Shown here: positions 54,763-64,000 of the stretch, piece by piece
Numbering within the stretch: position 1 is the first letter of the stretch
Layout of the letters: every line of letters begins with the position of its first letter
Assembly: GCA_038049695.1 (NCBI GenBank)
Contig: CP142458.1
Coordinates: 67,133,501-67,197,500 of the forward strand
DNA length: 64,000 nt
Direction: 5' to 3'
Source: Cinnamomum chago
Lineage: Eukaryota > Streptophyta > Magnoliopsida > Laurales > Lauraceae
Translations under genes and position numbers: made by a program
Notes under the pieces: generated by a model
Databases searched by the model: none
What the model was told of the DNA's origin: nothing
Seen by the model: the letters and a program-made list of their open reading frames with translations, nothing else

Positions 54763-55602
54763 GGACATGTTTGGATGTGTGGCGAATTGAAGTAAAGTAA
54801 GATAAAGCCTCCATTATTCGGACATGGATAAGACGAATAATGTGAAAAATATCCAAACATGATAAGCTTGTTTCAAAAGTTCCATTAAAGAAGCTGGCCG
54901 ACCTCTTAACCTGAGACCTTATCTGAACAACAACATTAAGGAGAATCAGGACAGGCTGCAATCTGCAGCTGGTGGAGAAAGTCCTTTCTTAATTTGGGGT
55001 GGTGTATAGTTTGGAGTGGTTACGAAGAGCAGGGGAGCAGTTCCGTCTCCCGAATGCCTCGAGTTCCGTTGCGTCTTCACCCTCAATGTGACGATCGCAC
55101 GTGCACTTTCCTTCCAAAAGAAGTAATGACATCACCTCACCCTCTGTGTCCGCATTGGAAGTGTTGGAATTGCCATTTTCCCACGTGCCTGCGTCATGCT
55201 GACCAAAGCACAAAGACGAAGGTTAAAAATAAAAACAAACAAGGAAATGGTAAAAGAACAGCTCAACAAAGCTCTAGCGCTCGTGGAGATGGAATTGTTC
55301 GGGTTTAGGGTTTCTTTGGATATATGGTGAATAAAAGTATGGTGAGATAAAATATTAATTCAATAGATAATAAAATATAAGGTATTATGATGGCGTTTTG
55401 TTTTTAGTTGTTGGGTATGAAATTTTTTTGATATTTTGTATAGAAAAGTGAAGCTTTTATATTGCTTTTTTTACTTTTTTTGAAAAAGATGGAGGAAATT
55501 TTGAAATTATGTACTTTTGATATGACCCATTGCCTTTTCTTTTATGAATAATGGAGGCTTTACCTCTCCTCATCTCACTTCACCACACATCCAAACATGC
55601 CC
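54763..55602. mobile_element. Compound MITE enclosing a GC-rich unique segment
   Basis: The left end GGACATGTTTGGATGTGTGG matches the reverse complement of the right end, GGGCATGTTTGGATGTGTGG, and both extend into GTAAAGCCTCCATTATTC over about 60 bases. The right flank is TTA, the left TTT. A second, degenerate left-like end begins near 55311, so this may be a standard copy of about 300 bp plus a distant left end, with the 54840-55310 segment between. Confidence 0.55.
54960..55313 (+). promoter_or_regulatory. Promoter-like GC-rich island with two G-boxes and a telo-box
   Basis: CACGTG occurs at 55098-55103 and 55182-55187, GCGTCATGCTGACC follows at about 55190, and GGGTTTAGGGTTT (telo-box orientation) is at 55301-55313. 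An ATG near 55248 opens a frame reading MVKEQLNKALALVEMELF, which ends inside the MITE arm at about 55330. It resembles a promoter and first-exon fragment detached from its gene. A 104-codon frame in another phase covers the same DNA and looks like a shadow. Confidence 0.3.
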
Positions 55603-56282
55603 TTAGGGCGGGTTGATGATTGCCTGATTGAGCTATGGAGATTTATAATCCTTCATGATATGCTAAGAACCATTTTAAGGCTTTTCTCCTTACAAGAGAA
55701 ATATTCTTGTTTAGATAATTTAAAATTCTCCTAAATGTTGCCTTCCATATGGAATTCTAAAATCCATTTAAAAAAGTTGAAAATCTGAAATTCCGATAGC
55801 CGAAAGTGACATTTGATTAGGCTGGGTATTTGGAATTTGACCAATTAACATAAACCCAAAGCTCTCACCACCTATATTGATGTTGATAAGGTAGGATTTC
55901 TCAACACTCATCGATCAAGAGCATGTTGCTATATCTTTCTAATGAACTCTCTTATCGGACTAAAGATTCAAGAAAAAAAAAAAAAAGACATTGTATGAAA
56001 GCTCTCTTCTAAAAGTTGAATATCAATATGTGTTTTTTGTATATTCCAAAGTTATGTGACTTTATGCTTATTTAAAGAATATAATGTTTGGTTTTTAACA
56101 CCTGCTTGCCTCTATGCTCACACAAAGTTCTTTTAGAAAGGAGATGGAAAGTAACAAGACTCCCTAATTAACTTTTCTTTCCTCAAAGAAGAAAATTTTC
56201 CATGATTCAATTTATATAATTTTTAGTAAAGTCCCCTTTAGGCTGCGCCCAAACCCCAAATACCAAATCAATTTGCTAAGAC
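55603..56282. other. Stretch without a recognised gene
   Basis: AT-rich DNA between two MITEs; nothing recognised. Confidence 0.4.
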
Positions 56283-56285
56283 TAA

Positions 56286-57200
56286 GGCCCTGTTTGGATG
56301 TCTACAGATTAAAATATTGCAAGAATAAAATAGTATAGAATACAATAACATAATATTATAATAGTATAATTTTTTTACAGTTTGGTAACTTTTTAAGAAT
56401 ATTACAGATTTTAAATTGAGGTATTTGAAAGGTGCTACGATTAAAATAAATTACATTAATATCAGAATATTTTTTATTAAAATTTTAAATATATATGTAA
56501 TTTACCACGTTTGGATAAAAAAGTAATGTGGTAAAGTAAAGTTTAACTTTCATGTTGTAACCATAAGTTACTTTTTTTATCAAATAAAATCATGGTAAAG
56601 TATAGTAAAGTAAAGTCAATGAAAAAACAACTACTTTATAACTCTCTCTCTCTCTCTCTTTGCTTTACCACATACTTCATTTGACCTTATTTTACCTCAC
56701 ATTTTACCATGATATGACATCAATCTTTATTTTACTTGCCACACCTGTAAACACGTAACTTTTTATTTATCATATAAAACTACGATAAAATGTGATAAAG
56801 TAAAGTAAAAAAAAACTACATTACGATTCCCTCCCACTTTACTTCACCATATACTTTATCCCACATTTACTTTACCCCACCTTTACCGTCCTGTGAGATT
56901 TACTTTTACTTTACTTTACCATATATATAAACATACACAATATGATGGATTTGTTGAACTAAAGTCATTACTTTACTCTACTACTTTGTAATCGTTATTT
57001 TGAAATATTCTTATCTTGTAGAAAGTTTTCTACAGGGGAGAGCTGTAGGAGAGAATATTGAGCTTTTTGAAAGAAACGAATCTTTTCTTCAAATTTTTCT
57101 TGAGTTACCAAACGCACAAGATTTTCTTCTTTAAAAAACGAAAGATTATATTCTAAAAAATATTATTTTCTTGTGTTTTCTTGTGCATCCAAACGGACCC
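56286..57200. mobile_element. PIF/Harbinger-type element with TAA target duplication
   Basis: 915 bp flanked by TAA (56283-56285 and 57201-57203). Termini GGCCCTGTTTGGATG and (reverse complement) GGGTCCGTTTGGATG match. The interior at 56510-56950 holds repeated GGTAAAGTAAAG/CTTTACTTTACC motifs in both orientations, probably a second, nested MITE. No transposase is seen. Confidence 0.7.
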
Positions 57201-57203
57201 TAA

Positions 57204-59140
57204 GGAAGCAAAACTCTAGAAATACTCTTTAGTAAAAATTTCTACAAGCCAAACATGTCCAAGTATTCACCCAGACTCAACCTTGGTGGATTGTTATATC
57301 TTTTACTATATTATATATGACAATGTTAATCTAATATATTTATGAGTATTTAATATAATAATAATGAAATATATCATCGTTTTACCGATGGATTCTATGC
57401 ACCTGCGTGGGAACTCCCATGCCCATGATTTCTCTTAGCCTCACGATAGCACCTCTTTCTATTGATCTAAGCAATCTATAAATAGGCAGTGGCCCAAAGT
57501 TCACTGAAAAAAAGTAATATTTGCTATTAGATTGATAAATACGTGAACTTTGAGATCAAGTATTTGACAAAAGTCTCTTCTTTTTCATGCAAATTGATCC
57601 AACAATAAACATCACTCAAATGAAGTAAAATTTATCTGAGGTCATATCTAGGGCAGGGGTTGTGTTTTGAATGGCTTCAATCAATACATGGTGTGAATAT
57701 GTATAAAACTAACCTGTTTGCATGAAAACTCCATTCCTTAGTTTTGCAAATGACCATTTTTTTTTCTAACATATATTATAATTTATAATGCATTAAATAC
57801 ATTATATACTCAGGTGTGTGGGTATCCGTATCTAGATCTAGACCCGTTTATCAATTGGACCCGAAATGGGACCTGTACTAAATCCTATTATCAACTGGGG
57901 TGAGAGGAAAAAGGTCCATCCAGATTTTTTTTTAAGCCAGGTCCTCCCAGTGATAGGGTAATTGGAGGTCCATTGACATCCCAAATCCGGCCCCTCAAAA
58001 GCTTGATCCACCATGGTCCGAAAATGGATCCGACCTGTTTAGGTCCATACTCCAAACCATACAGATATGCTCTGTTCACCAATAATACATGTTGGAAGAA
58101 TAGAAGGGTATGATATGATATGATTTTGCTGGATTTCTGCTCCCTTTCTTGGTACAAAACATGAACTGTATCCATTCTATCATGCATGTTGTTGAGTCGA
58201 TGTTTAAGATTACCTGGTGTGTATGGCAGTTGAAGCTCTTTTGCAATATGCTGAGGCAACTTCCAATCTGCATGACTCTACAGAATTCAAAGTGAGACGC
58301 ACCATCCACCAATTCAAATCAGTGCTCTTCAGCAATCGCTTACGTAACTGTCAATCTGTCAAAGCTTGCTTACCTGCAAATTGGAAATTTGGAACATAGA
58401 CCATAGAATTTTGAAGATCCTGATCAGATTGGTTCTCTAAGACATATGGTCCAGAGGTGACTCCAGTTACCCATTTTGACTTTAATTTACCCATTTTCAT
58501 CTTTATCTTTTATGTACTGTTCTTCAGCATGCACCCTCACTTTGTGTGTAAAAGGAAGGATGCATGTGGCAGATGCAGTTTGTTACAGTTTAGAGAGAGA
58601 GAGAGAGAGAGATAAAACTAAGACTTGAGATTTATGATGAAAAAGAGTGAATGATGATGATAAAAGGGAATTAAATTTGCACTACTCCAATTAGATGAAA
58701 AGGAGTAAATGATGATGGTGATCAAAGTGGCTACTTAATTACTGGACCATCCATCCACCATATATAGGATGCATATTGGTTGTGGGGATAATCAATAATT
58801 CACTGTGGCATTCTTGTTGTACCCTACAATGAACTAGTAATTTATATGGACTCTCTAAATATGATCATGTCAGCTAGAAGTGGATTGAGTTGGGATGGAA
58901 GACTATTGTCTACAACATTTATTGGCTCAGGCCAACCCATTTATTAATTGGGTTGAAAATTTCACAAACCCAACCCGTCTCTGACCCACAGCTTTTAAAG
59001 GTCGGTAAAGGAATAGTGATCTGTACTTTTTTTTTCCTCCTCCCAACCCAACCTGTTTATACTCGGCGAACCCATTTGCCAAAAACAGTGAAGCATTTGA
59101 AATCTGCAACAAAACAGACCCACATTTGACCTGCAGATTT
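57204..59140. other. Stretch without a recognised gene
   Basis: AT-rich DNA. Short minus-strand frames around 58140-58260 (for example PQHIAKELQLPYTPGNLKH) have a protein-like look but no family was recognised. A GA microsatellite is at 58593-58612. GACCCGTTT/CAACCC-type words at 57830-58050 and 58920-59060 suggest hAT-type debris. Confidence 0.35.
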
Positions 59141-59150
59141 TATGGGTTGT

Positions 59151-59317
59151 GTAGGGGAGCGGGAACCGCCGCCGCCGCACCAGCTGAACCCTCGTAGGGC
59201 GCCAGGGGACGTGGGGCCCTTCACCCTGCAGGTGTTTCCCCCCGTAGGGGGTTAGCCTACCCCAAGGCGTACCAGTGGGGGCCTACTCGGGCCAATTATT
59301 TATTTGTTACCCCCCTT
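59151..59317 (-). mobile_element. SINE body, left arm of an inverted repeat
   Basis: The reverse complement of this segment matches 59441-59614 at well over 80 percent by eye: AAATAATTGGCCC, GGTAGGCTAACCCCCTACGG, AACACCTGCAGGGTGAAGGG and GGTGCGGCGGCGGCGG in the same order. It lacks the tRNA-like head, so it is a 5'-truncated copy. Confidence 0.65.
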
Positions 59318-59324
59318 GGGGGGA

Positions 59325-59614
59325 GGCTAGTTCAAGTGGTACCATGATTCACCCAGATTATCTCTTAAAGTGAGAGGTCTCGAGTTCGACTCTTAAAGTG
59401 AGAGGTCTCGGGTTCGACTCTTGGGTTGGCCTCCCCCCAAGGGGGAAAACAAATAAACAATTGGCCCAAGTAGGCCCCACTGGTACGCCCTGGGGTAGGC
59501 TAACCCCCTACGGGGGGAAACACCTGCAGGGTGAAGGGCCCCACGGCCCCGGGCACCCCTGGGCACCCTACGGGGGTTCAGTTGGTGCGGCGGCGGCGGC
59601 TCCCGCTCCCCTAC
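59325..59614 (+). mobile_element. tRNA-derived SINE with duplicated B box
   Basis: GGCTAGTTCAAGTGGTACCA is a tRNA-like A box and GGTCTCGGGTTCGACTCTTG a B box. A 28-bp unit starting CTCTTAAAGTGAGAGGTCTC is tandemly duplicated (59362-59389, 59390-59417), giving two B boxes (GAGTTCGAC and GGGTTCGAC). The body is GC-rich and ends near CTCCCCTAC. Confidence 0.7.
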
Positions 59615-59639
59615 AAAAAGGCCGGCCTTTTTGTAAGGA

Positions 59640-59860
59640 ATAGGAACCCGTGGGCCACCCCCTGCAGGTTGCCCCTACCCCAGGTATCTTAGCCGTGGCG
59701 TAACCGTGGGGCCTACTCGGGTCAATTGTTTATTTGTCCCTCCCAGGTATCGTTGCCCGTGGGCGTAACCGTGAGAAGGGGCCTCCCCAGGAGTCGAACC
59801 CGAGACCTCTCCCTTAAGAAAAAATCTGGGTCTCTCCTGGTACCACTTGAGCTACTAGCA
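59640..59860 (-). mobile_element. tRNA-derived SINE, third copy
   Basis: The reverse complement reads TAGCTCAAGTGGTACCAGGA (A box) and GGTCTCGGGTTCGACTCCTG (B box), followed by the GACAAATAAACAATTGACCC body. It is the same family as the two copies to the left, in opposite orientation to the middle one. The body is shorter and carries a repeated CCAGGTATC(T/G)T word. Confidence 0.65.
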
Positions 59861-60204
59861 AACTGAGCTCATAGATCCAAATGTGCATACAAAAGACAGC
59901 AAACTACATTGATAATGAAAGAGAGAGATTACATAGACTGGCCACCAAATTAGTACATATACAAACCCGCACATGCACTACAATACAACCTTAGCACACA
60001 CATACATGAAGAGAAACTCACCCATGTATTATTATTATTATTCATATTAGAGCAATCTAAACAATCTCAGGTCAGTTGGATAAGAAGAGCAGGTGGTAGG
60101 AAAATGAAACGGAGTAAACTGTTTTTATGAAATTCAAGTTTGTACTATAGACAGTTTTCGCTCAGCTTGTTTTCTCCACCTGTTTTCTCCGCACCCAAGC
60201 GACC

Positions 60205-60526
60205 CTAAATGTCTCTAACCTCGAAAACACTGTGACTTTTTACGACGATATCATACAGATGGAAGGATCTCAAGTTGTTGAAGTCCCTAGGGAGGGAGAT
60301 GAGATCGACCGAAGATCGCTTGTGGTACTGAATGAGGTCAGGGTTGTCGTAGTAGCACTCCCACCCAAGTGCGGTGAGCTTGCGGTCGAGTGGTGCATAG
60401 GAGGGGATCACCTCATCAGTGGGCCAGTGCACCAGGACCTTGCGCCGGGCATTGCTATCGGATTCGTTCGCAGGGTTCTCGACCAGAGTTACCTAATTCG
60501 GTGATCTGGGTTCCAAATCCCGAGCC
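60205..60526 (-). pseudogene. FLOWERING PROMOTING FACTOR 1-like pseudogene
   Basis: On the minus strand, from 60492 down to the stop at 60207-60205, the frame reads VTLVENP, RRKVLVHWPTDEVIPSYAPL, KLTALGWECYYDNPDLIQYH, SVDLISLPRDFNNLRSFHLY and DIVVKSHSVFEVRDI. This is the FPF1 family, about 110 residues with intact C-terminus; members act in flowering time and growth. An in-frame TAG at 60493-60495 closes the frame, and no ATG occurs in it. Just upstream, TCGGGATTTGG resembles the expected SGVW codons but with the ATG and one base missing. So the first 12 or so codons are broken. FPF1 genes are normally intronless, so splicing is not an easy rescue. A sequencing error is possible. Confidence 0.8.
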
Positions 60527-62940
60527 GTTCGCAGTGAATAAATCGCTATTCCATTCGGTGAAATTCGGAGTGTGCAGAGTGCTGGATTCGATTCAGTTCG
60601 ACATCTTATTTCATGATATATGAAATGCGTTGGAGAGTGAAGAGTTGTAAACTTGTAATGGAAGTGAAAAACCTTATAAAAATAGGAGTTACAGAGGAGG
60701 AGAGATCTATATTAAAGTAACATAAAAAAATTAAAAATAGAAAGCCAAATCGGAAGAAGAATCAGAAAAAAAAAAAACTGATTTAGAAATCGAGTAGGAC
60801 TCAAATTGTAAAATACCTATTTAATCTCTTGGTATCCACACATGCAGACACAATCGCTTAATCACAGGGTTGTGGCTATGCTTAACTAAAGATTTCTGGT
60901 TTTCAGACTCCTTGTAATCTCCCATGTAGTACGTGCTAGGGCGGGTTTCAGGTATGTATCTCATCGCCATCTTCTTCTCACAAACATGCAGAGAGTTTTA
61001 AGGGGAAAAAGTGAAAAACAGAGTGGCTTGCGGTATGCACTATGTAGAAATGAAGGAGAAGAAACACAGTAGATGAGTAAAGGAAGGGGAAGATGCACTT
61101 TTCTCTCTCCATCTCAATCCATCATTCCATCTCAATCGCTTAAAATCTGGGCATTGGGATTCTCGGATGGAAAGTCAATGCTCAATGCTATTTGTTGTTT
61201 TGGTAGTACGCGGGACACTTGAAATTTTTATAATGCTAAGAAGATTCCTCATCATCCTCAACCTGAATGGTGCACGGTTGGTGGGCCATAAAGCTGAATG
61301 GTTGTATTAAAGTGGATTTTCTCTCTTTTTATACTCTCAAACGTTGCTACTCAATTTGTGAAAAATCAAATCTAGTTGGATCCCCACTAGAAATCTTGAG
61401 AAATCCCAAGGTAAAAGGAGAAAAAATGAGTGGGTCCACCTATTAAAATTCAAACCATATTCAATAATTTTCCTGCAGGTGTATAGGTTATTTTTAAACT
61501 ATTTATCAATATGAGTTTGATTCACTGTTGAATTGACTTTTTAAAAAAATTATTAAAATAATTATACATAAAATTTGTGTTGGTCACATTTTTTTTATCA
61601 AGCAATCCATCTAAAGGCTGATCAAGCTCTGATCGATGTAAGATTTGAAGATACTCCATGTTAGTATATGGCATGTATTTTGAATCGATTGGATTTTGAT
61701 ATATGAATGCCCACTATGTATTAACTCGTGATTGCACTGGGTTAGAATTTTAGACACAATATCAGAGGATCACATTCATGTCTATTAAAGATAATATGTT
61801 CTCCCTCCTCCTGCGTACGTTTTGAGCTTTGACTATTTAACTTACTAACAAACTTAGGATAGCATATCTATCTTTTTCTTTGTTTGTTCTCCACCTTTGG
61901 ATTTATCTTATATTTAATTTGGATGTGTGAATCCCAACGTGGGTCTCACTTATGAGAAACACTTGATCAAAATAATTGGCGCCCTTTTATGTGGGGTTTA
62001 ATTAAATTTCCTTTTAAAGTAAAATAAAAAATAGAAGGATTAGTCACTTACTAGATATGTGAATAAAACATTATAAAAGAATTACTTATTTATACTAAAT
62101 AAATCAACAGAGGATCCCTCTCTTAATGAAGTGTGAAAGTAATCAATAATATGCTAAACTCGTTTTTACTAGTTTAGAATTTTTATATATGGGTCCTAAT
62201 ATGAGTGGCACAATAAGTAGTATTTTATACATTTAGAAATCTAATCACATGCTATATTAAATTATTTAATAAATCAGAATGCAAACATTAAATCATCATC
62301 ATCATCATTATTGCTATCCATGGCTCTTTTTTTTTTTTTTTTATTAAATCCAAACCATTCTACAATTAATCTTCTTCAAGTTTTTGTTAACGATCGAAAT
62401 TTCACAAAAATTTGAGACAAAACCTCGTTAGATTGATTATTAGATTTTACACCTAATTATTTCATTTGCCTTCTTGCTTGACTCACTAAAAACTTAATGA
62501 AAATTGTTAAAACTCCAAATTTGGTCCTACTTATTAAAAATCCAATTCAATCATAATAGATGACTCCCTATTTAATAAAAAACCATAAGATCAACCAATT
62601 ACGAAATATGTGAATAAAATATTAAAAAAAGATTATTTATACCTATTTCATGAGTCAGATGGAGGCATAATTTCTTATTAGCGTTAATTTAGATTTATAC
62701 ATATGTCAAGAAGAAATATATAAATATTTACGAGCCATTAGGATTTTAGTAAATGGCTCATTGATAGGCCCAATACAAAATATTAATAATTGATGACGAT
62801 ATAAAATGGAGATTTGAAAAACCTTTTACATTGGACTAAAACTTGATAAGGCCCACTTATAATTTAAAAATGCCACGTTTTCAAATAATTAGATATAGAA
62901 TAACAATGTTTCTATTATGTAACAAAAATATTCTCCTTAA
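60527..62940. other. Stretch without a recognised gene
   Basis: The first part would be the old promoter of the FPF1-like copy. The rest is AT-rich, with (ATC)n at about 62291-62309 and a poly-T run near 62330. No gene or clear element border was found. Confidence 0.4.
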
Positions 62941-62951
62941 TATATGAAAAT

Positions 62952-64000
62952 TTGTGCAGCATAATGTTCAGTAGACAGAGAAAAAGAAAGCAACAAGAAG
63001 ATGATGATGTCATTTGTATTGAAGAAGAAGCCGAACAGTATATCAATCAGAATAGTGATGAAGATATAGAAGGTAATCAAGATGAAATTTCATCAGGAAA
63101 AGAAAGTACTTTTAAAGAAAAGCCACTATGGGATGAAGTGAAGATATTGGGGGACACAAAAACTGGTAAATTATGGCTTTGTCCACACTGTAAGCGTGAG
63201 TTCAAAAGTTCCTACACAAGAATTCACCAACACTTTTTTGGGCCAGGGCCAAATAAAAAATCAGATATTACCTGATGTCAAGCATTACTTAAGCAACCTA
63301 AAGGTCCTCAATTATTACAAGAAATTATTGATAGCGTAAAGAAAGCGAAGAAATCTGGAGTTCATTCACAGTTAAAGCACTCAACACTTCTCCCGCTTCA
63401 ACAAGTTAAGCAAAAGAACCCAATTATGGAGTCCTTTAAGAAGGTAGAAAGAGATTTTGTTGACAGTGCAATAGTGAAATGATTATGTGCTTGTGGAGTG
63501 CCCTTCAATATATTACGGTCTCCATTTTTTCATGAAATGATTTCAGCTGTAAATAAAGCGCCTGAAGGATATAAAGCGCCTTCATTTGAAAAGGCTAGAA
63601 CATCTTTGTTAGATGAGGAGAAAAGAAAAGTGGGGAATGAAATTACAATAATTAAAGATACATGGCATATGCATGGTGTGTCTATCATCTCTGATGGATG
63701 GACCAACGTAAAAAATCAGCCACTGATTAATGTGCTTGCAGCAAATAAGGATGGGGCGATGTTTTTGTATGCGGTAGAGTGCTCTGGTGTTAAAAAGACG
63801 GGATCTTATATAAAATCCTTATTGATAGATGCAATTGAGGAGGTAGGTCCATCTAATATTGTTCAAATAATCACAGACAATGCAACCAATTACAAGTTGG
63901 CAGGTAAGGAAGTCGAAAAGATTTATAGTCATATATTTTGGTCTCCTTGCGCCTGTCACACAATTAATTTGATCTTTAAAGATTTGTCAAAGCATTGGCC
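62952..64000 (+). pseudogene. hAT transposase, BED zinc finger and DUF659 domain, decayed and truncated by the window
   Basis: One frame runs through the whole segment. From the ATG at 62964 there is an acidic N-terminus, then a BED finger (about 63125-63240: KLWLCPHCKREF, S-x2-R-x-H-x-H). After about 63540 the DUF659 domain follows, with SIISDGWTN and IITDNATNY carrying the conserved Asp residues of the hAT RNase-H-like core, and WSPCACHTINLIFKDL at the right edge. Two in-frame TGA codons break it, at 63273-63275 and 63480-63482. Each sits where Arg (CGA) is plausible, so both could be methyl-CpG deamination. TTTGTGCAG just upstream may be an acceptor, so there may be an earlier exon. The C-terminal dimerisation part is outside the window. 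Confidence 0.85.

Noticed and set aside
54994..55308. 104-codon plus frame over the GC-rich island
   Set aside because: The composition (Cys, His, Ser, Lys runs) resembles no protein, and the start lies in DNA unlike coding sequence; the segment reads better as promoter-like DNA.
57891..58312. Minus-strand 122- and 78-codon frames
   Set aside because: Short protein-like pieces but no family recognised, non-conserved look and repeat-rich surroundings; left as unassigned.
59325..59860. tRNA genes suggested by A and B boxes
   Set aside because: No acceptor or anticodon stems close; repeated copies with a long non-tRNA body identify SINEs.

Overview
This is nuclear DNA of a flowering plant. The evidence is an intronless TML (TPLATE-complex subunit) gene, an IAA33-type Aux/IAA gene with a canonical GT-AG intron, AT-rich spacers with long CT and TA microsatellites, and a dense load of plant transposon families (PIF/Harbinger, hAT, MULE, RTE-like LINEs, tRNA-derived SINEs, a solo LTR). 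A non-grass angiosperm is likely. The repeated GTGGGGCCCAC-type repeats recall what I associate with magnoliid genomes, but that is an impression only, and the species is not determined.

Gene content is low. Three protein-coding genes are well supported: TML (7719-9662, +), an uncharacterised 260-residue plant protein (27098-27880, -) and IAA33 (48842-49752, +, two exons). Three decayed host or transposon genes are also clear: a tau-class glutathione S-transferase exon 2 with three in-frame stops (6676-7026, +), a FLOWERING PROMOTING FACTOR 1-like copy whose start codon region is lost (60205-60526, -), and a BED/DUF659 hAT transposase with two in-frame TGA stops that runs off the right edge (62952-64000, +). 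A possible small membrane-protein gene (219-770) and possible terminal exons (3440-4274) near the left edge are tentative.

Layout: 1-5 kb, uncertain exons and MITEs; 5-7 kb, a GCCGG tandem array, a transposon remnant and the GST pseudogene; 7.3-10 kb, TML with telo-boxes and a possible upstream ORF; 10.1-11.6 kb, a 1,508-bp solo LTR with a perfect 5-bp target duplication; 13-20 kb, remnants of one LINE family (duplicated endonuclease part on +, reverse transcriptase part on -); 20-31 kb, scattered MITEs and the 260-residue gene; 31.4-35.1 kb, a mosaic of about ten TA-targeting inverted-repeat elements separated by TA microsatellites; 36.4-38.3 kb, a long-TIR MULE and a near-perfect foldback element; 39-47 kb, SINEs and hAT-type elements, including one 456-bp element built largely of CCGG/GGACC motifs; 47.9-49.8 kb, IAA33; 50-59 kb, MITEs, including a compound element enclosing a GC-rich promoter-like segment; 59.1-59.9 kb, three SINE copies forming a GC-rich inverted repeat; 60-64 kb, the FPF1-like pseudogene and the hAT transposase.

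The genes do not form a functional unit: TML acts in endocytosis, IAA33 in auxin signalling, and the third is unknown. The most unusual features are the TA-MITE mosaic, the CCGG-array hAT element, the 31-bp tandem duplication read in two frames by a possible uORF upstream of IAA33, and the solo LTR splitting a frame that is open again when the insertion is removed.
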